The position numbers and the translations under genes are program-made. Positions 41,700 to 50,482 of a stretch of 64,000 bases of DNA are shown here, in pieces (positions within the stretch are counted from its first letter, which is position 1; each line of letters starts with the position of its first letter). The notes under the pieces are model-generated. The model ran no database searches, was not told the origin of the DNA, and saw only the letters and a program-made list of their open reading frames with translations. The stretch is taken from NCBI GenBank assembly GCA_020630735.1, contig JAHDIP010000001.1, forward strand, positions 1 to 64,000. The letters run 5' to 3'. The stretch is from Saprospiraceae bacterium. Lineage in GTDB: Bacteria > Bacteroidota > Bacteroidia > Chitinophagales > Saprospiraceae.

Positions 41700-43550
41700 G
41701 TGAAAGATACTTTTAAAAGCCGGCAACGAACCATACAATTAGTATTTTTAATCGGAGCAATCTTGCTTTTGTTTAAAGCTATGCAATTGCAATTATTCGA
41801 TACGTCTTATCAAGCTAAAGCCAATGCTACCGCAATTGATAAAATTGTATTATATCCTTCCCGTGGTTTGATCTATGACCGAAATATGAAGTTGTTAATC
41901 AACAATAATGCAATGTATGATTTGAAAGTTACTTACAATCGCATTGACCCTGATATGGATACCTTAAAATTTTGTAACCTCTTAGGTATTGATAGAGAAA
42001 CATTCGAAAAAAACCTTGACAAGGACTTTAAAAGTGCTCGTTATAAAAAATATGCTCCCTTTATTTTTCTAAAGAAAATTTCTGCTGAACAATATGCTCG
42101 TTTTCAAGAACATTTGTATGAGTTTCCAGGATTTTATGTACAGATACGTAATGTAAGAGGTTATCCACACAGTCACGGTGCCCACGTACTAGGTTATATC
42201 AATGAAGTAAATCAAACTCAAATAGATGCTTCTGAGGGTAAATATGCAAGAGGTGACTATATTGGTGCTAGTGGTTTAGAATTGGCTTATGAAGATTATT
42301 TGAGAGGAAGCAAAGGAGTACAGTATGTTTTGAAAGATAACTTAGGTAGAGAAGTGGGGCCATACAAAGAAGGTGCGTTAGACTCGTCTGCCGTTTCTGG
42401 TCACGACTTGATCACTTCCATAGATTTGGGCTTACAAGAATATGGAGAATATTTAATGCAAGGCAAGACGGGCTCTATTGTCGCTATCGAACCACAGACT
42501 GGCGAAATACTCTCTATGATAAGTACCCCGACATACGACCCTAATTTGCTCACTATTAATCGAGATAGAGGCCATGCTTATGTTCGCTTATTACAAGATA
42601 CTCTCAAACCGTTCTTTGATCGTACAGTAATGGCAAAGTACCCTCCTGGTTCAATATTTAAAACAGTGATGAGTCTAGCAGCAATGCAAGAAGGCGTTAC
42701 TCATCCTGACCGTTATATCTCTTGCAGTGGTGCCTACTACTATAGAGACGATGTTTGGAAATGTCATGGTCATCCTGCACCTTTCAACTTACCCATAGCT
42801 TTACAGCATTCGTGCAACACTTATTTCTTCCAAATGTTAAGAGATGTAGTGGATAAAAATGGTTTTTATAATCCTCATGAGGGTTTGGATACTTTAGTTC
42901 AATACTTGCATGATTTTGGTTTGGGCAATACATTAGGTATAGATATTCCCAATGAGTCAAGTGGTAATATTCCTACATCAGAATATTACGACTATTTATA
43001 TCCTAAAAAGAAAGGTGGTTGGAAATCACCAACGATTATATCCATCGGAATTGGACAAGGTGAAGTACAATTAACAACTCTACAAATTGCTAACCTGGCA
43101 GCAATTATAGCTAATAAGGGAAAATACTATATTCCTCATCTTGCCAAAGGGTTTAAAAATCAAACAACTATCATTCCTGAAAAGTATCGAACACTCAAAC
43201 AAGTTAGAGTAGACGAACAATTCTTTGAGCCTGTAATAGAAGGAATGAGACGAGTAGTAGATAGTGGAACAGGTAATGCTGCTAGAGTAAGAGGCATTCC
43301 CGTTTGTGGTAAAACGGGTACTTCTCAAAATCCACATGGTAAAGATCACTCTGTATTTTTTGCTTTTGCTCCTCAAGACGATCCAAAAATAGCCATAGCC
43401 GTTTATGTCGAAAATGGTGGTTTTGGTTCTACTTTTGCAGCTCCTATAACTGGATTAATGATTGAAAAATATTTAAAAGGAGAAATATCTCCTGAAAAAG
43501 TTGCTATTGAAGAACGAATGAATAAAACAATTCTAAATGGTAGACCATAA
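41700..43550 (+). CDS. mrdA: Penicillin-binding protein 2
   Basis: Class B transpeptidase that cross-links peptidoglycan during elongation. The 616-aa protein starts with GTG, has an N-terminal membrane helix (about 12-30) and the PBP dimerisation domain (about 45-230). The transpeptidase domain carries the active-site Ser318 in GSIFK, the SCNT motif and KTG at 538-540. It closes the mre operon. RodA, the glycosyltransferase that often follows, is absent here. Confidence 0.95.
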   Translation: MKDTFKSRQRTIQLVFLIGAILLLFKAMQLQLFDTSYQAKANATAIDKIVLYPSRGLIYDRNMKLLINNNAMYDLKVTYNRIDPDMDTLKFCNLLGIDRETFEKNLDKDFKSARYKKYAPFIFLKKISAEQYARFQEHLYEFPGFYVQIRNVRGYPHSHGAHVLGYINEVNQTQIDASEGKYARGDYIGASGLELAYEDYLRGSKGVQYVLKDNLGREVGPYKEGALDSSAVSGHDLITSIDLGLQEYGEYLMQGKTGSIVAIEPQTGEILSMISTPTYDPNLLTINRDRGHAYVRLLQDTLKPFFDRTVMAKYPPGSIFKTVMSLAAMQEGVTHPDRYISCSGAYYYRDDVWKCHGHPAPFNLPIALQHSCNTYFFQMLRDVVDKNGFYNPHEGLDTLVQYLHDFGLGNTLGIDIPNESSGNIPTSEYYDYLYPKKKGGWKSPTIISIGIGQGEVQLTTLQIANLAAIIANKGKYYIPHLAKGFKNQTTIIPEKYRTLKQVRVDEQFFEPVIEGMRRVVDSGTGNAARVRGIPVCGKTGTSQNPHGKDHSVFFAFAPQDDPKIAIAVYVENGGFGSTFAAPITGLMIEKYLKGEISPEKVAIEERMNKTILNGRP

Positions 43551-43648
43551 AGAATTATTTTTAAACTTTTGTTAAAAAATAGTAAACCCAAAACAATCCT
43601 TATTTAAGATACGTCTAAGAGGTCTTAACCTTAAATAAAAATTGATAT

Positions 43649-44578
43649 ATGAAAAAAATATTGTTTTTTTTGCTTGTAGCTCCTCTACTAATCAGTTGCA
43701 ACAAAGATGATGACGATACTACAAATCCTAATGACACAGAAGCACAACTTAGCTTCCAATTTGAATTTGACGAAAATCAAGTACGGTTAAACAACATCGG
43801 AGGAGTAGCCGAAATACCGCAAGGAAACGCCGCACAAACACCTAATTTCAAACAATTAAGTCTTCATTTTATTGAACTCTCTCCTGACAAATGGACACCT
43901 TACAAAGATGGCTACGAAGCCTACAAAGGTGCCGAAACTATGGCTGGAGGTGATAATGCTATCGACTTCGAAAACGCCATAGTAGCAGAGGCTGGTCAAT
44001 TATTCAAATCGATACCGCTCAAAGACGTTACTCCTGGTACTTACGAATATATCAGAGCTTCGGTAGCTTATCAAAACTATGATGTAACCTACAACTTAAA
44101 AAATGTACCCCTAGTAGGAGATGTCGATAACCAAAATGGAACTATAGCTTCTTTTCTTGGCTTCAATACCTATATCAAAAGCATCAGCCCTCGCTCAATG
44201 TCTTTGGAGGTAAATGACGATAAACGACAAGGCTTTTGGGCATTCGAAACAGATTTAAGTACTCCCTTTGAAAGCTATAATCAATTGCTCAGTGGTGAAG
44301 CACCCGAAGGAGCAACAACAGTTGTTAACCCTATCGCAGGTTTTAGCGAAATCCCTGTAGGTTCTTGTGTCATTACTGGACGTTTTGACTCACCATTAGT
44401 CATCACTGGAGAGGAGACAGAAGATATAGATGTTACTCTTTCTTTTTCGATCAACAACAGTTTTGAATGGGTAGATGTTAATGGAAATGGAGAATTAGAT
44501 TTTGATATGGAAACTCCTACTAACTCCGACCAAATAGTCGATATGGGGCTTCGTGGTCTTATCGGTTCTTGGGAATAA
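43649..44578 (+). CDS. Lipoprotein of unknown function, 309 aa
   Basis: The signal peptide ends in a lipobox (LLISC, Cys16) and is followed by an acidic spacer (NKDDDD), typical of surface- or outer-membrane-linked Bacteroidota lipoproteins. The body is beta-rich with repeated acidic segments, and the end contains DVNGNGELDFDMETP, which resembles a calcium-binding loop. I could not place it in a family; a distant likeness to MbnP-type copper proteins is too weak to call. It lies 98 nt after the mre operon and ends at its own terminator. Confidence 0.65.
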   Translation: MKKILFFLLVAPLLISCNKDDDDTTNPNDTEAQLSFQFEFDENQVRLNNIGGVAEIPQGNAAQTPNFKQLSLHFIELSPDKWTPYKDGYEAYKGAETMAGGDNAIDFENAIVAEAGQLFKSIPLKDVTPGTYEYIRASVAYQNYDVTYNLKNVPLVGDVDNQNGTIASFLGFNTYIKSISPRSMSLEVNDDKRQGFWAFETDLSTPFESYNQLLSGEAPEGATTVVNPIAGFSEIPVGSCVITGRFDSPLVITGEETEDIDVTLSFSINNSFEWVDVNGNGELDFDMETPTNSDQIVDMGLRGLIGSWE

Positions 44579-44596
44579 GATATTCTATATAAGTAT

Positions 44597-44642
44597 AAAA
44601 GAAAGCACTAGTTTTTTTCGAAAAGCTGGTGCTTTCTTTTTT
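44597..44642 (+). terminator. Intrinsic terminator after the lipoprotein gene
   Basis: Stem AAAAGAAAGCACTAG/CTGGTGCTTTCTTTT (one wobble pair) with T-run; 18 nt after the stop. Confidence 0.85.
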
Positions 44643-44688
44643 CAATACTTGAAAATATTGCTTACTATTGTGTCCCTAATTTGTTTTT

Positions 44689-45864
44689 ATGAAAAGATTA
44701 TTACTCTTTCTTATTACCATTTTTTTTTTCTTCCATCTTGCAGCACAAGATAACGAACGTCAAATTACCTTATCTTTCGTAGGTGATATTATGGGACATG
44801 GTCCCCAGATAGAATCGGCAGAGGTTATTAAAAATGAAAAGTACGATTACACACCATGTTTCAAATATGTAAAACCAATAATCAGTGAAGCAGATCTAGC
44901 TATTGGTAATTTGGAATTAACCCTTCCTGGTAGACCGCCTTATCAAGGTTATCCTGTATTTAGGAGTCCTGATGAATTGGCATTTGCCTTGCACGATGCA
45001 GGCTTCGATTTTTTGACAACTGCAAATAACCATTCTTATGATGCTGGAAAACAAGGAATTATTGCTACGCAAAAGACGGTTAAAGGTTTGGGCTTTTACC
45101 AAACGGGAACGTTTAAAAATGCACTAGATCGAAAAATCCATTATCCTAAAATAATTTACAAAAATGGATTCAAATTGGTTTTTCTGAATTATACTTTTGG
45201 TCCTGAATCTTGGAAAGATATAACTCCTCCAATTATTAATACTATTGACACTGTAATGATCAAAGAGGATATGCGAGAAGCTAGAATGCTAAATGCTGAT
45301 GCTATTATCGTTTTGCTACATTGGGGAAAAGAATACCAACTAGAAGAAAATACTCGACAACGAAAACTTACAAAACGATTGGCACAATGGGGTGCAGATA
45401 TTATAGTAGGAGCACACCCACATGTAGTACAACCTATACGTGAAGAAACTGTGGTTTTGGAAAGTGGTAGAAAAAGAAAAATATTAGTAGCCTATTCTTT
45501 AGGTAATTTTATTTCGAATCAATTGAAGAAAAATACAGATGGAGGAATTATCTTTGAAATAGAATTATTGAAAAACATTAGAACAAAAAAGGTTAAGATT
45601 GCAAAGCATCAATATATCCCTATTTGGCGTTTTAGGCATACCGATAGAGATGGTAAAAAAACATTTTACACCGTTCCTATTTCTGCCTACGAGAATAATT
45701 CGTTTATGCTCAACATGAGCCATAAAGAACTACGAGCCATGAAAACATATGGAGATAACTTACGAAAACATTTAGCCAATAGCGATAGTAAAGAACGCGT
45801 TATTTCTATAGATCAAATATCAAAAGAAAACATTTTTGCACCTAAAATTTCTGCAAAACAATAA
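44689..45864 (+). CDS. CapA-family metallophosphatase-like protein
   Basis: A 391-aa exported protein with signal peptide (residues 1-20). CapA/PgsA family members have a calcineurin-like two-metal fold. Motifs are SFVGDIMGHGP, ADLAIGNLELTL, TANNHSYDAG, VLLHWGKEY and GAHPHVVQPI. In Bacillus such proteins are needed for poly-gamma-glutamate capsule synthesis; no other pgs/cap genes are nearby, so the role here is open. The stop lies 3 nt before folA and they are probably co-transcribed. Confidence 0.88.
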   Translation: MKRLLLFLITIFFFFHLAAQDNERQITLSFVGDIMGHGPQIESAEVIKNEKYDYTPCFKYVKPIISEADLAIGNLELTLPGRPPYQGYPVFRSPDELAFALHDAGFDFLTTANNHSYDAGKQGIIATQKTVKGLGFYQTGTFKNALDRKIHYPKIIYKNGFKLVFLNYTFGPESWKDITPPIINTIDTVMIKEDMREARMLNADAIIVLLHWGKEYQLEENTRQRKLTKRLAQWGADIIVGAHPHVVQPIREETVVLESGRKRKILVAYSLGNFISNQLKKNTDGGIIFEIELLKNIRTKKVKIAKHQYIPIWRFRHTDRDGKKTFYTVPISAYENNSFMLNMSHKELRAMKTYGDNLRKHLANSDSKERVISIDQISKENIFAPKISAKQ

Positions 45865-45867
45865 CAA

Positions 45868-46380
45868 ATGATTGTATCAGCCATCGTAGCAACTGCCCAC
45901 AATAATGTAATTGGTAAAGACAACGATATCCCTTGGTATTTGCCTGCAGATTTAAAGTACTTCAAAGCAACTACTTTGAATCACCATATCATTATGGGAA
46001 GAAAGTGCTACCAGTCGATTGGTAAACCTTTGCCCAAACGAACAAATGTCATCATTACACGTAATCCCTTTTTTATTGCAACCAATTGTTTAGTAACGCA
46101 TTCGATTGAAGAGGCTTTGACAATAGCACAAGATAATGGAGAAGAAGAAGCCTTTATTATCGGAGGTGGAGAAATTTACAAAATCAGCTTACCCTATCTT
46201 GATAGAATTTATTTAACAGAAGTTGACTTAAAAGTAGATGGTGATATTCTATTTCCTAAATTGGATGAAAAAGAATGGAAAGAGGTCGTCAATGATCCAC
46301 ATCTTGCAAATGGTAAAAACGAACATAATTATACTTTCAAAATATTCGAACGAATCGTTGATCAATCTAGCGAAGAATAA
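45868..46380 (+). CDS. folA: Dihydrofolate reductase
   Basis: Reduces dihydrofolate to tetrahydrofolate with NADPH. At 170 aa it has the usual length. Motifs are IVATAHNNVIGKDNDIPWYLP with the substrate-binding residues, HHIIMGRKCYQSIGKPLP, NVIITRNP, and FIIGGGEIYKISLPYLDRIYLTEV. The acidic active-site residue is Asp in NDIPW. It lies 3 nt after the CapA-like gene and is followed by a hairpin. Confidence 0.95.
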   Translation: MIVSAIVATAHNNVIGKDNDIPWYLPADLKYFKATTLNHHIIMGRKCYQSIGKPLPKRTNVIITRNPFFIATNCLVTHSIEEALTIAQDNGEEEAFIIGGGEIYKISLPYLDRIYLTEVDLKVDGDILFPKLDEKEWKEVVNDPHLANGKNEHNYTFKIFERIVDQSSEE

Positions 46381-46403
46381 CATCTACTTCTGTTCTAAGC
46401 ATA

Positions 46404-46435
46404 TGTTGTATTTTTTTGTTTAAAAAAATACAACA
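46404..46435 (+). terminator. Intrinsic terminator after folA
   Basis: 14-bp perfect stem TGTTGTATTTTTTT with its complement, 4-nt loop, 23 nt after the folA stop. Confidence 0.7.
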
Positions 46436-46459
46436 CATTGGAAAAATAAAAACAGACCT

Positions 46460-47728
46460 ATGAAAGAAGATTTCATACATTATCTATGGCGACTAAAACG
46501 GTTTGACCTCCATAACCTGAGCACTACAAAAGGAGAAAAAATCATCATTCAAAATGGAGGTGAACACAATACAAATGCAGGACCCGATTTTTTGAATGCT
46601 CGTATACAAATAGGCGAAACACTTTGGGCTGGCAATGTAGAAATTCATATCAAATCTTCTGAATGGACAAAGCATCAACACCACAAAGACAAAGCATATA
46701 ATAATGTCATTTTGCATGTTGTGTTTGAAGAGGATAAAACAGCTTTTCGTGAAAATGGAGAAGCTATCCCTTGCTTAGAATTGGCTAAAAGAATTCCTCC
46801 AAATCTATCTACTAGCTACATAAAGTTGGTGAATAATGAATATTGGATTCCTTGTCAACATCAATTCCATACTGTAAAAGAAATCACACGAAACATTTGG
46901 CTCGACCGTTTACTTGTCGAACGCTTAGAACAAAAAACAGCTTACATTAAGGAAGTACTAAACCGAAATAAAAATAACTGGGAAGAAACCTTTTATCAAA
47001 TACTAGCTCGCAACTTCGGTGTCAAAGTAAATGCTGATCCATTTGAGTTATTAGCAAGATCAATTCCATTGTTAACATTGGCAAAGCACAAAAGTAATCT
47101 CTTACAAATCGAAGCATTATTGTTTGGTCAAGCAGGTCTATTAGCTCAAGATTTTGAAGATGATTATCCAAATCAATTGAAAAAAGAATACGCTTTTTTA
47201 CAGCAAAAATATCAGTTGCAAGCAATCAACACAGCATCTTGGAAATTTATGCGGCTTCGTCCAGCCAACTTTCCCAGTATCCGTATTGCTCAATTTGCTA
47301 CGCTTATATACCAGTCTGTTCATCTCTTTAGTAAAGTATTAGCCGCTCAGAATGTAAAAGAGGTCGAAAATATGTTTGAAGTAAAATTATCCAACTACTG
47401 GCAAACACACTATGTTTTTGATAAGACGTCCGTCAAACGAAAGAAAACGCTCGGAAAAAGCACGATTCACTTGTTTGTCATCAACACGATTGCTCCTTTT
47501 ATTTTTTTGTATGGACAAGAAAAAGGAGAAGAGCGTTTTAAAGAGAAAGCACTACAATTTTTGGAAGAACTAAAGCCAGAAAAAAACAGCATCATTTCAA
47601 AATGGCAAGAGCTTGGTGTCGAGCCAACATCAGCCTACCAAACTCAAGCTTTGCTACAACTCAAAAACGAATATTGCAAACATAAACGTTGTCTTGAATG
47701 TTCTATAGGAAATGCCATTTTGAAATAA
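46460..47728 (+). CDS. DUF2851 family protein
   Basis: A 422-aa protein of DUF2851, a Bacteroidota family of unknown function. Early motifs: EDFIHYLWRLKRFD, NTNAGPDFLNARIQIG, WAGNVEIHIKSSEW, AYNNVILHVVFEED, which resemble a nuclease-like fold with D-(E)xK-type residues, though this is inference. The C-terminus holds two closely spaced Cys pairs (CKHKRCLECSIG). No signal peptide. It is transcribed after the folA terminator, probably on its own. Confidence 0.85.
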   Translation: MKEDFIHYLWRLKRFDLHNLSTTKGEKIIIQNGGEHNTNAGPDFLNARIQIGETLWAGNVEIHIKSSEWTKHQHHKDKAYNNVILHVVFEEDKTAFRENGEAIPCLELAKRIPPNLSTSYIKLVNNEYWIPCQHQFHTVKEITRNIWLDRLLVERLEQKTAYIKEVLNRNKNNWEETFYQILARNFGVKVNADPFELLARSIPLLTLAKHKSNLLQIEALLFGQAGLLAQDFEDDYPNQLKKEYAFLQQKYQLQAINTASWKFMRLRPANFPSIRIAQFATLIYQSVHLFSKVLAAQNVKEVENMFEVKLSNYWQTHYVFDKTSVKRKKTLGKSTIHLFVINTIAPFIFLYGQEKGEERFKEKALQFLEELKPEKNSIISKWQELGVEPTSAYQTQALLQLKNEYCKHKRCLECSIGNAILK

Positions 47729-47741
47729 TAATATACTTCTG

Positions 47742-47772
47742 ATTGAGGCTTAAAATCTTTCTACTATATTTG
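47742..47772 (+). promoter_or_regulatory. Promoter of the M23 peptidase gene
   Basis: TATATTTG at 47765-47772 matches the -7 consensus, with TTG at 47743-47745 as -33, spacing 19 nt; 60 nt before the start codon. Confidence 0.65.
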
Positions 47773-47832
47773 TAACTAATCAAACATCTGTTTTATCAAA
47801 AAAAACAAGATAACCTCACAACAAATACTTCT

Positions 47833-49545
47833 ATGCGTTTCTTACTGTTATTATTTATCTGTTTCATTGGTGGTGCCTTTACCTTATCGACTATAACTAA
47901 AAAAGACTATCCACAAGATTACTTTCGATCACCTGTTAATAAAACGATTCGTTTATCGGGTACTTTCGGCGAATTGCGTCCTAATCATTTTCATGCAGGA
48001 ATAGACATCAAAGGAAAAGTTGGTGAACAATTATTTGCTGTTGCAGATGGATATGTATCTAGAATAAAAGTGCAAGCGGGAAGCTATGGCAATGCACTCT
48101 ACATTAACCATCCCAATGGCTATACTTCTGTTTATGCACACCTCCAAAAATTCCCGAAGGCAATAGCAAATTACGTAAAACAAGAACAATATAATCGAAA
48201 CTCTTTTGATGTTGATTTATACCCAACTGCCAATCAGTTTGCTTTTTTGAAAGGAGAAGAAGTTGGGCGACTAGGAGTGTCAGGTCGTTCTTTTGGTCCA
48301 CATTTACATTTCGAAATTCGAGAAACAGATTCAGAAGTTCCTATTAACCCTTTATTGTTCGGCATCCATGTTACAGATACTCGTCGACCTAAATTGCATG
48401 AATTAAAAGTATATCACCTTAACGATAAACTAGAAACCACTAAAACTCAAAAACACAATTTAATTGATCTAGGAAAAAGCTATAAAATAAAAGGAGACAC
48501 GCTCATGATAGCTGCTTGGCGTGCTGGTTTTGGTCTGAAAGCTTACGACTTGATGAATGGTGCTTCTAATTGGAATGGTATTTATTCTTTGGATGTATAT
48601 AAAGACGATGAGCCTGTTTATAATTTTGAGATGGAGGCGATTTCTTTTTCAGAAACACGCTATATTAATGCACATCTCGATTACGAAGAACAGGTAGCTC
48701 ATAAAAGTTACTTCAATCGTTGCTATAAGTTACCTGGCAATCGCTTATCTATTTACAAACAGGAAAAAGAACAAGGAGTTATTACTTTGCATAAGGGTAA
48801 AGCTAGTAAGATAACAATGGTGGCAAAGGACGTAGAAGGAAATACATCCAAACTAGAATTTTGGGTAAAACGAGCAGAAGTGACTGCTTCTGAAAGTCCC
48901 ACGTTCAACTATATTCTGCCGTATAATGAAGATAATATTATTCAAAACAATGCCTTTTATTTGTTTTTCCCGAAAGGGGCTTTATACGAAAACTTATATT
49001 TGCAATACCATACTTCTAGCGACAAATCACATAACGTATATTCTGCTGTTCATCATCTCAACGATTTCAAAACGCCTATTCACCAATATTTTGATATAGC
49101 TATACAACCATACACAATACCTGAGCATTTGAGAAGCAAAGCCTTTATTGCTTACTGTGGAAAAGGCAATAAGGTAAAAACTTGTGGTGGCAAATGGCGA
49201 GATGGTAAGCTATGGAGTAAAGCCCAAAAGATGGGCGATTATTCTATTATGATTGATGATGTAAAACCAACTATCAAGCCAATTCATTTTAGTGGAAATA
49301 TGAATGGCTATTCTCGTATGAGCTTTGAAATTAAAGATAATTTTGAAGCGGCCAAAAATGTCGAATACCTTTCCTTTAATGCAACTGTTGACGGTCGATG
49401 GGTTTTGATGGAATACGATTCCAAAAAAGATTTGATTACTCATAAATTTGATGGAAGCATCGAAAAAGGAGAGCATTTGCTTCGTCTCGAAGTAGCCGAC
49501 AGTAGGGGAAATATTCGAGTATTTGAACGAACGTTTATTCGATAG
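47833..49545 (+). CDS. M23-family metallopeptidase, secreted
   Basis: A 570-aa exported protein with signal peptide and an N-terminal LytM/M23 domain (residues about 30-180). The zinc ligands are in RPNHFHAGIDIKG (HxxxD) and GPHLHFEIRE (HxH), and SYGNALYINHPNGYTSVYAH supplies the remaining typical strand. Such enzymes cut peptide cross-links of peptidoglycan. The remaining 390 residues form a large beta-rich extension without a recognised domain, possibly for surface binding or regulation. Single gene with a good promoter. Confidence 0.9.
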   Translation: MRFLLLLFICFIGGAFTLSTITKKDYPQDYFRSPVNKTIRLSGTFGELRPNHFHAGIDIKGKVGEQLFAVADGYVSRIKVQAGSYGNALYINHPNGYTSVYAHLQKFPKAIANYVKQEQYNRNSFDVDLYPTANQFAFLKGEEVGRLGVSGRSFGPHLHFEIRETDSEVPINPLLFGIHVTDTRRPKLHELKVYHLNDKLETTKTQKHNLIDLGKSYKIKGDTLMIAAWRAGFGLKAYDLMNGASNWNGIYSLDVYKDDEPVYNFEMEAISFSETRYINAHLDYEEQVAHKSYFNRCYKLPGNRLSIYKQEKEQGVITLHKGKASKITMVAKDVEGNTSKLEFWVKRAEVTASESPTFNYILPYNEDNIIQNNAFYLFFPKGALYENLYLQYHTSSDKSHNVYSAVHHLNDFKTPIHQYFDIAIQPYTIPEHLRSKAFIAYCGKGNKVKTCGGKWRDGKLWSKAQKMGDYSIMIDDVKPTIKPIHFSGNMNGYSRMSFEIKDNFEAAKNVEYLSFNATVDGRWVLMEYDSKKDLITHKFDGSIEKGEHLLRLEVADSRGNIRVFERTFIR

Positions 49546-49623
49546 CAAGTTCGGAATAATGAAGTAGTATATCTCAAATTAGATATTATCCTACATTTCT
49601 ATGCACAGAAAAACTTTAAGCAA

Positions 49624-50475
49624 ATGAAAGCTAAATTAGGGATACTAGTGGTCTTCCTTCTATTAGGAAGTATACATTTAGTAGCTCAAGAAAACGAAAA
49701 GAAAGGATCATTCTATTTATATTGGGGGTATAATAGAAGTTTTTTTTCTGAAACAAACCTACACTTTAATGGTCCTGATTATGATATTACTTTTTACGAT
49801 ATAAAAGGTACTGATCGACCTACAAAGTTTGGTTGGGTATACATCAATCCTACAACGATAACAATACCTCAATATAATTTCCGAATAGGTTATTTCTTAA
49901 CTAATAGATTTGTGCTTTCGTTTGGTATAGATCATATGAAGTATGTAGTAACTAAACATCAAGAGACAATAATATCAGGCGTTATTTCACCAAATATATC
50001 AGATAAATATGAAGGATCATTTTTAAATGAACCAATTATATTAGACCCCGACTTACTCATATTTGAGCATACAGACGGTTTTAATTTAGTTAGCTTTGAT
50101 GTAGAGTATCTCCAACCTATAAAACTAAAATTACACAAAAAGATATCAATAAATTGGAATACTGGAATAGGTGGAATTTGGATAGCAACAAAGACGAATG
50201 TAAGAGTTTTGAATGATGGCTTAGACAATGATTTTCATACAGCAGGATATACCTTAATAGCTAAAACAGGGCCAAGAATAGAATATAAAAATAGGTTGTT
50301 TTTTCTAGGAGAACTAAAAGGAGGATATGCAAGTTTACCTTCCGTTCTTATAAAAAATTCTGAACCAAAATTAGGCGATCACAATCTATCATTTTTAGAA
50401 TACTATTTTGCTGTTGGCGTAAATTTTAAATTCAAAAGGAAAAGAGAAAAAAATAGTACTTCAAAAACTCGCTAA
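49624..50475 (+). CDS. Outer-membrane beta-barrel-like protein, 283 aa
   Basis: A signal peptide (residues 1-21, ending LVAQ) is followed by alternating hydrophobic/polar strands with many Tyr, Phe and Gly residues, as in small outer-membrane barrels. Examples are FYLYWGYNRSFF, YNFRIGYFLTNRFVLSFGID and the final strand FLEYYFAVGVNFKFKRKR. It begins 78 nt after the M23 peptidase gene. The pore or binding role is unknown. It is convergent with porZ, only 7 nt apart. Confidence 0.75.
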   Translation: MKAKLGILVVFLLLGSIHLVAQENEKKGSFYLYWGYNRSFFSETNLHFNGPDYDITFYDIKGTDRPTKFGWVYINPTTITIPQYNFRIGYFLTNRFVLSFGIDHMKYVVTKHQETIISGVISPNISDKYEGSFLNEPIILDPDLLIFEHTDGFNLVSFDVEYLQPIKLKLHKKISINWNTGIGGIWIATKTNVRVLNDGLDNDFHTAGYTLIAKTGPRIEYKNRLFFLGELKGGYASLPSVLIKNSEPKLGDHNLSFLEYYFAVGVNFKFKRKREKNSTSKTR

Positions 50476-50482
50476 TATATTT

